A DNA stretch of 36,859 bases. Source: CAZVXI01 sp964631295. GTDB taxonomy: Bacteria > Planctomycetota > Phycisphaerae > Phycisphaerales > SM1A02. The position numbers and the translations under genes are program-made. Under the pieces are notes generated by a model. It was given only the letters and a program-made list of their open reading frames with translations. It ran no database searches and was not told where the DNA came from. The stretch is from assembly GCA_964631295.1 (NCBI GenBank), contig CAZVXI010000011.1, forward strand, positions 1 to 36,859. The letters run 5' to 3'. Of the stretch, positions 8,015 to 17,200 are shown one piece after another (within the stretch, counting starts at the first letter, position 1; each line of letters opens with the position of its first letter).

Positions 8015-8699
8015 CGTGGCTGGGGAGCGGATGCAACTGCTGCCGCAACGGGCGATGTTCTGGCTGGCGCGATCGACACTGCTCATTGCCGACACGCACT
8101 TTGGCAAGGACGCCACGTTCCGCAGGGCGGGTGTTCCCGTGCCGATCGAATCGCTGCGGCGCGATCTTGATCGGCTTGGAGAAACTGTCGCGCTGACCGG
8201 CTGCGAGCGGCTGATGATCCTCGGCGATTTCTATCACGCGCGGTCGGGTCGCAGCGATCAAACAGAACAGCTTCTCACGCGTTGGTTTGCGGCGCATCGC
8301 GGGCTGGAAGTGACGGTGCTCGAGGGCAACCACGATGTGCATGCCGGTTCGCCTCGCGCGGACTGGGGACTGGTGTATCGCGCAAAGCCGCAGGTCGAGA
8401 TCCCATTTGCGTTCATGCATGATGTTGACAGCGCGAATGTCGAAGGTGTGCAGAAATGTGTTCGCGTCGGTGGCCATTTGCACCCGGCGATGATTCTGCG
8501 TGGCCCGGTGGGTGCCACGCGCAAGGTGCCCTGTTTTGTCATCGGGGAAGACCGCGTGATCCTCCCCGCCTTTGCCGGGTTCACGGGAGGAAAGACCGTC
8601 CGACCTCGCGCTGGCGAGCGTCTGGTTCCAGCCGTCGCCGGCTCCGAGACACTCCTGATCCACACTGATGTCGCCCAGCAAACATCGACACTGCACTAG
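8004..8699 (+). CDS. pdeM: Ligase-associated DNA damage response endonuclease PdeM
   Basis: A 231-aa calcineurin-like metallophosphoesterase. The metal-site motifs are all present: DTHFGK (Asp30, His32), GDFYH (Asp75), GNHD (109-111), the MHD histidine at 139 and GGHLHP (His158, His160). The start lies inside the last codons of the helicase gene, with a GGAAGG-type ribosome binding site at about 7992. Tight coupling to an Lhr-type helicase is the known arrangement of the LADDR gene set (TIGR04123 with TIGR04121). It is expected to cut nucleic-acid phosphodiester bonds together with the helicase. The C-terminal 20 residues look species-specific. Confidence 0.93.
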   Translation: MHVDVAGERMQLLPQRAMFWLARSTLLIADTHFGKDATFRRAGVPVPIESLRRDLDRLGETVALTGCERLMILGDFYHARSGRSDQTEQLLTRWFAAHRGLEVTVLEGNHDVHAGSPRADWGLVYRAKPQVEIPFAFMHDVDSANVEGVQKCVRVGGHLHPAMILRGPVGATRKVPCFVIGEDRVILPAFAGFTGGKTVRPRAGERLVPAVAGSETLLIHTDVAQQTSTLH

Positions 8700-8736
8700 A
8701 CGGCGGGCCGCTTCAGGGCAATCATGTACGCCACCG

Positions 8737-8820
8737 GCCGGAGTGGCGGAATTGGCAGACGCGCTGGATTCAAAATCCAGTGGGGTAAAACTCGTGTGGG
8801 TTCGAGTCCCACCTCCGGTA
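8737..8820 (+). tRNA. tRNA-Leu (CAA)
   Basis: An 84-nt class II tRNA. The acceptor stem pairs GCCGGAG (8737-8743) with CTCCGGT (8813-8819), with one G-U pair at the end and A as discriminator. The anticodon stem CTGGA/TCCAG encloses TTCAAAA, giving anticodon CAA at 8771-8773, which reads UUG. There is a long variable arm, and a T-arm GTGGG-TTCGAGT-CCCAC. No CCA is encoded. It lies 37 nt after pdeM. Confidence 0.97.
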
Positions 8821-8861
8821 TTGCGCTTGCAACAACGATCTGCGGGCGATGATCGGCATAA

Positions 8862-9272
8862 TCAACGAGCCGATCGCACGAGGATGTTCATGTGCTCGCC
8901 ACGCAGGCGGTCGTTGCCAGAGGAGCGGAACCACACCCTGTCGCCGACGAAGATCGTCGCATCAACAATCATCTGCGATCCCGGGCTGCCGGCCATGCTG
9001 TCGTATTGAAGTTCGAAGTCGATCGGCCGCTGGCGAAAGTTTCGGAACACTCGCTCTGCGACTGTCTGCTCCTGCCCCGCCGCGCTGCGTTCGATCAGCC
9101 GCACATGCACGGTTGCTTCCGGCGGAAGTGCGATGTTCTCGAAGAAGGTGATTCGCCCGGCGACGATTGACAGGTCGCCGTCCGGGTGGCTCGTGCGTTG
9201 CACGCTGCCGCAGCCTGCGAGAAGGTACACGAAAGCAACAACTGCCAGAACGATGATGGATCGGTGGATCAT
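8862..9272 (-). CDS. YbaY-family lipoprotein
   Basis: A 136-aa lipoprotein. The N-terminus is a type II signal (IIVLAVVAFVYLLAGC), with a good lipobox LLAGC and the lipidated Cys at residue 21. The mature part has the pattern of the YbaY domain (PF09619): SIVAGRITFFENIALPPEATVHVRL, then VAERVF, then DFELQYD. In this family the domain is a small beta-sandwich in envelope lipoproteins, sometimes linked to biofilm or type III secretion chaperones; the function is not firmly known. I took the ATG at 9272; a TTG two codons upstream is also open. No ribosome binding site is obvious. The next gene on the same strand ends at 9330, so the two could be co-transcribed. Confidence 0.75.
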   Translation of the reverse strand: MIHRSIIVLAVVAFVYLLAGCGSVQRTSHPDGDLSIVAGRITFFENIALPPEATVHVRLIERSAAGQEQTVAERVFRNFRQRPIDFELQYDSMAGSPGSQMIVDATIFVGDRVWFRSSGNDRLRGEHMNILVRSAR

Positions 9273-9329
9273 GATCAAGGGATTGTGATCACCCTGCCGT
9301 TTTCATGCAAGTCAGGCGGTCCGGCCGCG

Positions 9330-9557
9330 TCAACTCACGCGCGGCCCACGGTTGATGTCGGCTCGCATGAGCCGCTCGCCCTGCTCGGGCGTGATCGAGC
9401 CTTCGGCGATGTAGGCCGCGATCTCCCGCCGGCTTCGTTCCCGACCTGAGGAGATGGTCATGGTCGTGATGGCCTTGAGCACCATGCCGACGAGGAAACA
9501 CGCGCCGATGACGACAATCACGATGTTGCCCGCCAGTGCTGCCAGAAACTGTTCCAT
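9330..9557 (-). CDS. Small membrane protein, SHOCT-like tail
   Basis: A 75-aa protein. The start at 9557 is set by a GGGAGG ribosome binding site with a 7-nt spacer; longer in-frame starts lack one. It has one transmembrane segment (residues 5-28, IVIVVIGACFLVGMVLKAI) and a charged C-terminal part. That part contains REIAAYIAEGSITPEQGERL, the layout of short oligomerisation domains such as SHOCT (a helix, a G-[ST]-I-[ST] turn and a second helix). Its role is unknown. It may be the first gene of a pair with the YbaY-like lipoprotein downstream. Confidence 0.65.
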   Translation of the reverse strand: MEQFLAALAGNIVIVVIGACFLVGMVLKAITTMTISSGRERSRREIAAYIAEGSITPEQGERLMRADINRGPRVS

Positions 9558-9730
9558 CGGTTGACCTCCCAGTCTGAAGATTCGAGCAGCATGAAACGCG
9601 CTGCCCGTTATTCTATTGGTGCTCTGCCGCCGGCGCTTTCTGATCGACATGACCAAATCAGGCCTGAGGCGGACACCCAACGAAGGCTGCCATGCAGTGG
9701 CCCACGGTGCATTTTCACTGATCGCGTTGA

Positions 9731-11350
9731 GTGGGTCATGTCCGGATCGGCCGTGTCTGCGACATTTCACGTCGCCGCCAGGTTGGATTTGCCGGAGTCA
9801 GGTGGAACAATCATGGAGGCGCATCGGTTGGTGCGGCGAGGGCAGTTGCGGAGTGGAAGGCCATCGACGGATTTGTGATCACATACTGCGTGTTGCTGGT
9901 GGTGCTCAGCATCTATGGCATCCATCGGATCTGGATGGTCGGCACGTTCCTTCGCGATCGCCGACCGATGCTGAACCAGTCGCCACGGGACAAGTTCGAT
10001 GATCTGCCGCGCGTGACGATTCAACTGCCGATGTTCAATGAGCCGAATGTTGCAGAGCGCGTGATCGAAGCTGCCTGCCGTATCGACTATCCGCGTGATC
10101 GGCTCCAGATCCAGGTGCTCGACGACTCCACGGACTCGTGCGCGGACATCGCGCGGGCCTGCTGCGATCGCCTGCGTGCACAGGGCCACGATATTGAGTA
10201 TGTCCATCGGTCGAACCGAGGTGGCTACAAGGCAGGTGCACTCGCCCATGGCTTGGGGACCGCGACCGGTGAGTTCATCGGTGTCTTCGATGCGGACTTC
10301 GTTCCACCATCTTCGTTTCTGCACGAGACGATTCATCACTTTACAGACAAGTCTGTCGGCATGGTCCAGACATGCTGGAACCACCTGAATCGAGACCGGT
10401 CGATCCTTACGCGGGTCCAGGCGATGTTCCTCGATGGACACTTCATCGTCGAACAAACCGTCCGCGCGGCAAACGATCGCTGGTTCAACTTCAACGGTAC
10501 AGCGGGCATCTGGCGGCGCGACTGCATCGACGAAGCAGGCGGTTGGCGACACGACACGCTCACGGAGGACACCGACCTTTCGTACCGTGCTCAACTCGCT
10601 GGCTGGGAGTTCAGATACCTTCCAAATGTGCGGTGTGCCGCGGAGATTCCGCCAACGCTCAGCGGGTTTCTGAGCCAGCAACATCGATGGAACAAGGGGC
10701 TTGTCGAGACAGGTATCAAGCTGCTGCCTCGCATCCTTCGGGCGGATATTCCCGCGTATCGCAAGATCGAGGCATGGTTCCACCTCACGAGCCCGATGCT
10801 GTATCTGGCAGTGCTGCTCATGAGTGTGCTGCTCCCTGCGTCGCTGTTGGCCGGAATGATCAACTTGGGCGATGACCGGCCCGCATGGCTGTTGCAGGGC
10901 GTGTTGTGGAGTGGGCTGGCCTGCCTGGTGCTCGGCACCGGAGCCGTCGCACTGTTCTATCTTGTTTCGCAGTGGGCACGTGGCGAGTCGATGCTGCGCG
11001 CCCTGCTGCTCGTACCGCTGCTGCTCGCGATCGGTGTCGGCACGAGCGTCGTGAATACCGGCGCGGTGATCGGCGCGCTGCTTCGCAGGAAGACACCGTT
11101 CATTCGAACGCCGAAGTTCAACACGAGTGCCGCCGGGCCGACTGATCCCGCCTCATCAAACAATCGACGCGCATCGCATTTGGCTGGCTCGATCGAACTG
11201 CTCCTCGGGCTCGCCCTTATCACATGCATTGCGGTCACGATTGATCATCCACCACTGATCATCGGGCTGCCGTTTGCTGCCCTGTTCATCTGCGGCTTTC
11301 TCTGGATCGGCGCTGGTCGTCTGATCGAACGCTTCAGGCAAGCGACCTGA
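9731..11350 (+). CDS. Cellulose-synthase-like family 2 glycosyltransferase, membrane-bound
   Basis: Up to 539 aa. A first transmembrane segment (FVITYCVLLVVLSIYGIHRI, residues 48-67) leads into a cytosolic GT-A domain: TIQLPMFNE, the nucleotide-binding LDDSTD, the metal-binding DAD at 187-189 (FDADFVPP), the base motif TED in LTEDTDLSYR, and QQHRW, the QxxRW signature of processive synthases. At least three transmembrane helices follow. The product is probably a membrane synthase making a polysaccharide or glycolipid from nucleotide sugar. The start is uncertain: the GTG at 9731 has no good ribosome binding site and gives 40 residues of atypical sequence, but I see no better start before the first helix. 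There is no neighbouring glycan gene. Confidence 0.85.
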   Translation: MGHVRIGRVCDISRRRQVGFAGVRWNNHGGASVGAARAVAEWKAIDGFVITYCVLLVVLSIYGIHRIWMVGTFLRDRRPMLNQSPRDKFDDLPRVTIQLPMFNEPNVAERVIEAACRIDYPRDRLQIQVLDDSTDSCADIARACCDRLRAQGHDIEYVHRSNRGGYKAGALAHGLGTATGEFIGVFDADFVPPSSFLHETIHHFTDKSVGMVQTCWNHLNRDRSILTRVQAMFLDGHFIVEQTVRAANDRWFNFNGTAGIWRRDCIDEAGGWRHDTLTEDTDLSYRAQLAGWEFRYLPNVRCAAEIPPTLSGFLSQQHRWNKGLVETGIKLLPRILRADIPAYRKIEAWFHLTSPMLYLAVLLMSVLLPASLLAGMINLGDDRPAWLLQGVLWSGLACLVLGTGAVALFYLVSQWARGESMLRALLLVPLLLAIGVGTSVVNTGAVIGALLRRKTPFIRTPKFNTSAAGPTDPASSNNRRASHLAGSIELLLGLALITCIAVTIDHPPLIIGLPFAALFICGFLWIGAGRLIERFRQAT

Positions 11351-11360
11351 TGCAGGGCTG

Positions 11361-12110
11361 CTATGGTGCATTGCCGCCGAGGGCTTCGAAAAACACCTGT
11401 GGTTGATTCGGCCGATCAGTTCGCAGGAACAGCACCGGGACAGGTGATGTCCATGCTGGTGGCGACAGTCGGTCTTTCGTGACGGTGGGAAAGAGCTCCC
11501 AAAAGTCAAAGCCGGATCGAACAACAAGGTACGCCGAGCCGCTCATCTCGTAATCTGCCAGAACATCAGCATTGTGAACAAACCTCACATCGAGTGACCG
11601 GCCGGCGTCTGTCAAAACGCTGGCAAGCCGTCGACGCATTTCATTGAACTCATCTTCGCTCGCGCGGCTGAAGTTGCGCATCGGCGCGAGTGTGATCGTC
11701 CGCAGTTCGTCATGATTCTGAGGCAGGCGACTGACGATGGCCTCGACAAAAAGGGCCGCGCCCGGATCCACCATTTCGATCGGCGGACGAGGCTCTGACT
11801 TTCTGCCCTGTTCCGAAGCGCCGGCAGGCTCAGCGGGCCGCTCATCGGACTTCCCGGCGGAATCAGTCGTGACAAGATCGTCCGTGGATTGGGCTGGCAG
11901 GCTTGGCATGCTGCCATCGCTTTTCGTCGCGCGGTTCTTGCCGGGTTGCTCAAGGGTTCGGGCCGTTCGAGTGCCGGTCACTCCCAGCGGATCGGTGGAC
12001 GCAGCACGCGATGTGCACCCTTGAGTCGATGCCCAGATGACCATGCACCCCAAGATGATGGGGCAGAGGGTCTGCCATGCACGCCATGATGTATGTTTCA
12101 GCCGGGCCAT
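11361..12110 (-). CDS. Probable lipoprotein, unknown function
   Basis: A 249-aa exported protein. A hydrophobic N-terminus (residues 14-28) ends in cysteines at 22 and 32. Neither gives a perfect lipobox (IILGC or STQGC), but a lipoprotein is the best reading. A low-complexity linker rich in Ser, Pro and charged residues covers about 35-110. The C-terminal domain (about 115-249) has alternating strands and helices, with ITLAPMRNFSR and LVVRSGFDFWELFP. It may be related to small periplasmic domains such as LpoB or TolB-N, but I cannot show this. It is convergent with the glycosyltransferase gene, 10 nt away. Confidence 0.65.
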   Translation of the reverse strand: MARLKHTSWRAWQTLCPIILGCMVIWASTQGCTSRAASTDPLGVTGTRTARTLEQPGKNRATKSDGSMPSLPAQSTDDLVTTDSAGKSDERPAEPAGASEQGRKSEPRPPIEMVDPGAALFVEAIVSRLPQNHDELRTITLAPMRNFSRASEDEFNEMRRRLASVLTDAGRSLDVRFVHNADVLADYEMSGSAYLVVRSGFDFWELFPTVTKDRLSPPAWTSPVPVLFLRTDRPNQPQVFFEALGGNAP

Positions 12111-12227
12111 GCCATGTTCGCAAGTCGTTGGTTCCGCGGAAGTTATACGCTAGCGGCTCTGCGGCCGATTGACCGATGTCGGGTTCTCCACCAGACCATA
12201 GGACACAAATCGAGGAGACATCTTCCC

Positions 12228-12428
12228 ATGAGCAAGGCCCAGATGATCGATCAGATTCGACAGATCAACCGATCGGCTGCCCGAGAGTGGCTGGACAGGT
12301 TCAGTCGCTCGGAGCTTGGCCAATACCTTGCCCATCTTCAGATCACACTTGAACCACGAGGCGTCGAGAGTTCCTGGATTCGGACTCCGGACATGACCTC
12401 ACTCATCGCAGACCGCGGCTTGTGGTAG
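12228..12428 (+). CDS. Small helical protein, unknown
   Basis: A 66-aa protein starting at ATG 12228, with GAGGAGA at about 12212 as ribosome binding site. An earlier in-frame start at 12093 would overlap the divergent lipoprotein gene and lacks a binding site. The N-terminal two thirds is an amphipathic helix set (QMIDQIRQINRSAAREWLDR, then SELGQYLAHLQ), followed by a short polar tail. I do not recognise the family. It lies between a divergent and a convergent gene and is probably monocistronic. Confidence 0.6.
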   Translation: MSKAQMIDQIRQINRSAAREWLDRFSRSELGQYLAHLQITLEPRGVESSWIRTPDMTSLIADRGLW

Positions 12429-12447
12429 TCGCCTGAACAGAAGCTGA

Positions 12448-12912
12448 TCATCCCCGCGATTCTCGTCCGAGCGCTTCATCCAGTTGCTTGCGGAGCAGCC
12501 GAACGCGAAGCAGCGATTTCACGCGCGTGACAAGTTCCAACTTGTTGACTGGCTTGGTCAGAAAGTCGTCCGTCCCGCACTCGACCGCCCGCTCAATATC
12601 CGCAACTTCGTGCAGCGCGGTGACCATGATGATCACAATGTCGCGCGTGCGCGGGTTGCTCTTGATTCGCTGGCAGACTTCAAAGCCGCTCATTCGGGGC
12701 ATCATCACATCCAGCAGGATCATGTCCGGCGGATCTTCGTCGATCTGTTCAACCGCCTCGACACCATCGTGCGCGGTCCGAATTGCGCAGGGCAGCGATT
12801 CCAGATACGCCCGCATGAGTTCGAGATTCTGTTCATTGTCATCGACGAGGAGAATTGTGGCTGAACTCAGGTCAAGCTGATCCTGGTCGATGGTTGTCAT
12901 GGTTTCGGTCAT
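12448..12912 (-). CDS. Stand-alone response regulator receiver (PleD-like REC)
   Basis: A 154-aa single-domain receiver. It has the acidic pair in ILLVDDN, the phosphoacceptor Asp68 in MILLDVMMP, a conserved Thr in MVTAL and the Lys in FLTKPV. The LLDVMMPRMSGFEVCQRIKS context resembles the receivers of PleD and of hybrid kinases. About 25 residues follow, ending in a basic helix (RVRLLRKQLDEALG), with no output domain. It probably passes a phosphoryl signal by protein contact. The ATG at 12912 is preferred; a TTG at 12936 overlapping the upstream stop is possible. It is downstream of, and close to, the TIGR04282-like gene; the kinase is not in the window. Confidence 0.88.
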   Translation of the reverse strand: MTETMTTIDQDQLDLSSATILLVDDNEQNLELMRAYLESLPCAIRTAHDGVEAVEQIDEDPPDMILLDVMMPRMSGFEVCQRIKSNPRTRDIVIIMVTALHEVADIERAVECGTDDFLTKPVNKLELVTRVKSLLRVRLLRKQLDEALGRESRG

Positions 12913-12932
12913 GTGCCGCTTCTTTCGCGTGT

Positions 12933-13637
12933 TCAACTGGCTTCGCCAGCCGATGAGATCACCCGATCAAGGTCGCGCCGGAGGTCACGCAAAGTCGGTT
13001 CATCTGCATTCATCGCATGGTCATTGAGACGCTCGCACAACGCCAGCAGGTCGTCAAACTCGTCAATGTCATGCCATGCAGGCAACGTCTTCAGGGCCAG
13101 CCCACATCGCAGAGCCCGATCACAGGTTTGATCGTACACGACAGATGTCCCCCAGTCGATGTCTTCCAGCAGCCCCGGATAGGGCTGGCTGCCACCGATG
13201 GCCCAGTATCCTCCGTCATAAGTTGGCCCAACCCACGCGCCATCGGCGGACTGACTGGCATCGATCACGGCTCGCAGATGCTCAGCGGGAAGGTCAGGGC
13301 TGTCCATGCCGAAGAAGGTGACGGCCTCCGCGCCAGCGTCAGCCAGTTCGTTCCAGAGACGCGCGAGCCGACTGCCGAGATTCCCCTCTCCCTGGTCAAC
13401 GATGCGATTTGGCGGGATGTCCAAACCGAGTTCATCGCGCATCGCATCACCTTGCCGGTCAGGCGCGACTGCAAGCCAAAGTTGACCGTAATCAGGCAGC
13501 CGCCGAGCGATCGCCCGGAGCATGGCACGCGCGACCTCGGCGGCGGCTGTCTCATTAAGCGCGCCAGATTCCACCAACCGGGTCTTCACTTTCCCCGGCT
13601 GAGGCCGCTTTGCCATGATGACCAACGCGTGAGTCAA
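12933..13637 (-). CDS. TIGR04282/DUF2064 family transferase
   Basis: A 234-aa GT-A-fold protein. The N-terminal MAKRPQPGKVKTRL is the sugar-nucleotide-binding motif of this family, followed by TFFGMDSPDLP (metal-binding acidic pair) and the GPTYDGGYWAIG block. The family is annotated as arsenosugar-biosynthesis-type glycosyltransferase or CofC-like nucleotidyltransferase. The arsenosugar role is established only where the other arsenosugar genes are neighbours, and none is seen here. The TTG start at 13637 puts the core motif at the usual distance; the ATG at codon 8 would cut into the first beta strand. The receiver gene follows 20 nt after its stop. Confidence 0.85.
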   Translation of the reverse strand: MTHALVIMAKRPQPGKVKTRLVESGALNETAAAEVARAMLRAIARRLPDYGQLWLAVAPDRQGDAMRDELGLDIPPNRIVDQGEGNLGSRLARLWNELADAGAEAVTFFGMDSPDLPAEHLRAVIDASQSADGAWVGPTYDGGYWAIGGSQPYPGLLEDIDWGTSVVYDQTCDRALRCGLALKTLPAWHDIDEFDDLLALCERLNDHAMNADEPTLRDLRRDLDRVISSAGEAS

Positions 13638-13640
13638 GTC

Positions 13641-13669
13641 TTGACGAACCCTGAATGGACCGATATAAT
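13641..13669 (+). promoter_or_regulatory. Near-consensus sigma-70 promoter
   Basis: TTGACG at 13641-13646 and TATAAT at 13664-13669, separated by exactly 17 nt. It points to the gene at 13786, leaving a leader of about 110 nt. It is the best promoter I can see in the window. Confidence 0.75.
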
Positions 13670-13785
13670 ACCGGTTTGGGCGCGATTATGCATCGAACTT
13701 CCCCCGTTCGTTCGCGATTGGCTCCCAATGCATGCAATCCTCGCCCGGATTGACTCACAGACTCTCCCAAGCGACCCATCCTCTC

Positions 13786-14232
13786 ATGGCTTACGAGCAA
13801 AATCCCTGGCACAACGAGTTCGTCACACCGTCGATCAAAGAACTCCGTGCCGGCGTGCGGGAGCTTGACGTGAAACTCTTTGATCGCATGCGGAAGCGAA
13901 TGGGAGAGCGCGAGGACTTGGTCGAGGGTGTCGAGTGGTACGCCGAGCCGTGGTTCTGGACAATCTCCTACCGCATCGAGGATCTTCCCGACCCGCTGCT
14001 CATCATCGTGCCAAGCCAGATCGATCTTCAGGCTGCCATGCCGATCGACCGTGACCTCGCCGAGCAGCTTGCTGCCAAACCGCTGCGGCGATCGATTCAG
14101 GAGGGCCTGTCACTGGTACGCGAGCCTTTCGACACGCGGTGGTGTGTCTGGTCGCTCATTGGCTCGGGGATGGTCGACGACCTGAGCGGTCTGCTCGACA
14201 TCAAACGCGAATCGATGCAACTCCCAGCGTAA
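13786..14232 (+). CDS. Conserved-looking small protein, unknown
   Basis: A 148-aa protein with no signal peptide or membrane segment. The ATG at 13786 begins MAYEQNPW; an in-frame ATG at 13732 would add 18 unlikely residues. The central part (VEWYAEPWFWTISYRIEDLP, then LLIIVPSQIDLQAAMPID) suggests a small beta-sheet protein, and a helix and a basic tail follow. No motif is recognised with confidence; a DUF3788-like fold was considered but cannot be shown. A strong promoter lies about 110 nt upstream, so the protein may be abundant. It ends 10 nt from the convergent end of the large operon. Confidence 0.6.
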   Translation: MAYEQNPWHNEFVTPSIKELRAGVRELDVKLFDRMRKRMGEREDLVEGVEWYAEPWFWTISYRIEDLPDPLLIIVPSQIDLQAAMPIDRDLAEQLAAKPLRRSIQEGLSLVREPFDTRWCVWSLIGSGMVDDLSGLLDIKRESMQLPA

Positions 14233-14242
14233 TCACAGCACT

Positions 14243-17200
14243 TCATCGATGCGGTGCCCAGCGTCCGTCCCGATACACCGGCCGCGTCATGTCGTATCCG
14301 AACGTCGCGCTGAGGTCATTCGGATCAACCTCGATCAACGGGCGACCGCGTTCCAGCAGCAAATCAGCCGACCAGCTTCGCTCCGCTCCGGCCAGCAGGC
14401 CTGCCTGGATACGCAACAAGACAATCTCTCGCCCGTCGTACACCTTCGGCGGCTGACCCGTGCGATACAGTCGAATGTCCTCGAGGAATCGGTCGACGCC
14501 ACCCGGCAGCACATCGTCGAGAGAACGAAGCAACGCCTCGGCTCCCTCGGTTCTCAGGTCAGTCTGGGCGCGCCCCCCGTATCCCTGCCGGTAACTGCTG
14601 ATTGCATCCACGACCGCGATCAGCGCATCGGGATTGTCGCGAGCCGTCTCACCAGATCTCACACGGTTGAGGAGCATGGTCGCGTCAGGATCGAGCAGCG
14701 CAGCGAGGGCAAGCATGCGGCGTTTTGTAAGTTGATCTACCTCAAGATCGGCCAGCGCAAGACAGGCGCTGCGCGCAAGATGCTTGGAATCCATCAGCCC
14801 GGCAAGTGAGAACAGCCGGCGAGCAAGTGCCTCGTCTTCCGGTGATGCAGCGACATCGGCAATCTCTTCAGCCAGTTCGAAGTATGCCATCGGATTGCTC
14901 GGGCGCAGGTCCTTGAGTCGCTCCTCCCAGTCCGACTCATCTCGCGCCGCAACAGAATCCCTGGGGAGAGTGATCAATGATGCAATCAGGTAATCAATCG
15001 CACCGATGTTCCACTGTTGGCCGTCAGGCAGCCAGCTCGGCTCGCGTGAGCGCGTGACAACATCGCCCGCCATGCGCATGTCCCATATCTCACCAATGAG
15101 CAGTTCAACATGCACTGACTGCTGCAGGACATGTCGGTACATCAACCGGCGTCGTGCTGCTTCAGCAAGCACATCGCGCACAACATTCGCGAGCGCAGGC
15201 TGTTCTGCCACCGTGATGTAAGCGATCAAATCAAGCGTGCCCAGTTGATGAGCCACGAAGCTCTGCATCGCGCCTTCTGCGAGGCGCAAACGAATCTGAT
15301 GACGCCGATTGAGTCCGACAAGGCTTGCCGGAACTTCTTCGGTTGGCACGAGCATTGAGGCGCGGCGCTGCAACTCGGAATGCACACGCGCCAGTGAATC
15401 AACGGGTACACCCGATGTGGCCAGCAACTGCTCACCCTCGGTCAATGCGAGGAACTGTTCATCAAACGAGGCAGCCAACGATTCAGTTGCTTCCTGCAAC
15501 GATGATGCCGCTGCGGACGGGTGCAATCTCAGTGCATGTTCGACCAGCCCCCTCCGGGCAGTGATCTGCCACGTGCGCGTCTGCTGCTCAGGCAGCGTGA
15601 TATTTGCGTATTGCTCGATCACATCGCTCATCGCACGACTGGACGAGGTTCCCGGAAAGTGATCAAGCATGTGCATCGCTACTTCAGGCCCACTGATGAA
15701 GTTACCCATCAGAACCTGTTGAGCGAGCGAGCGGACCTCGACCGGCTGTCCTCGATACACCTCCTTAACAAACTCCGCTGCGTCCAGCGGGCCAAGATCG
15801 GTCCCCGCCCCCTGCTGCAGTTGCTGGAGCAGCACTATGCGTTCATCCGCTGAGCGCGCTGCTTCATACTTCGCTGCCCACTGACCATCTGGCCCGATTG
15901 CTTGTCCGGGTCGTGCGGTGCTCTGCTGCTGACTTTGCGCAGTGCGCTGCGTGAGCACCTGTTGGCCAGGCCTCACGTTCGGATCCCCGCCTGCAACCTC
16001 CGATTCGGGAGGCGCGAGCAGTGAGAGGATCTCGTCGACCAGCACCTGTGCCTCCGGGCCATCCCCTGCTGCCAGAAGCGCAGCAGCGGTGTTCAGGTCC
16101 GCAGCAAGCTGAAGTCGGCGCATCAGTTCGTCTGCATCATCGGTCCTGGCCAGCGACTGCATTCCACGGGACGCCTCGCGCCACATTGATGCAACAGCAG
16201 GATCGACCGGGATACCAGTGCCCCCCGCGCGAATCGAAGACTGATCCGCCAGGCCTGCATCCGGCCAAACGTCACGAATGCGGTCACGAAAACGCCGTTT
16301 GTATGCGTTCTGTGAACCCTGCGGATTTCGCTCAACAAGCACAAGATCGGTCGAGAACCACGTCGTCTGCCGGTTGTACGTTGCGAACAAGCTTGTGAGC
16401 ACCCAGAGGTCATCAATGGACACACCGTCCATATCGAACCACGACAGCACGCGATCGCGCACCGCAGGGTTTGATTCATAATGCAGTTGATTCAGCAGCC
16501 GCGCAATCAAATTGACCGATGGACCGGGATTGGCAAGATCTGCGCCTCCGACGAGGATTTGTTCGATCACTGCCAGAAGCGATGCATCGAAAGCGGTGTA
16601 GTCCGGGCGCGGGCCGTACTCGGCGAGGGCCGAGTGCGCGGTGAGCCACGTCTCCCAGAAATCATCGAATCGCACCTCGTATTGCGAGCGCTCTGCCATC
16701 ACAGGCGCAATACTGTTGAGCCAGACGGTCGCGCTATCACGAAATGGAGTTGCTGACCGCTCTGCCGGCTGATCCGCAACAGCCTGCTGCAGCCATCGCC
16801 GAGCCTGTTGCGTGACAGACGGCGGTAAACGGCTCGCAGCGATCCGTCCGAGCGTCCCGGCCTGCCACGCCCCGATGTTGATATCCTCAGGTTCAATCAC
16901 GACGTTGGCCGGGATCAACTCTGCAAGCAGCGTGTCGACCACCGCAGGCCTGCCCGACGCTTCATAAAGCGCCTCCAGAATCGCATCATCGATGTTTGAT
17001 CGCACCGTCGGCTGAACGTGCGGCCAACTCACGGCAATCGTCTCAATCGACACCCGCCAGTTCTGCATCAGTGCTTCTGACGGATCACCTGTGAGGACGG
17101 TCAATCGTCGTTCGATATCATCAAAGTGCGCTGGCAACTCGACCGCCTGATCTGCCGCCGTCGTCACGCGTTGCGGAAGTGCATTCCCCATGAACGTCGG

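Noticed and set aside
7698..8696. 332-aa minus-strand frame
   Set aside because: It overlaps the end of the helicase gene and the whole pdeM gene and has no recognisable domain.
9767..10783. 338-aa minus-strand frame
   Set aside because: It lies opposite the glycosyltransferase with its D-x-D, TED and QxxRW motifs; taken as a shadow.
12169..12200. Promoter TTGACC before the gene at 12228
   Set aside because: No -10 box is found at 16-18 nt.
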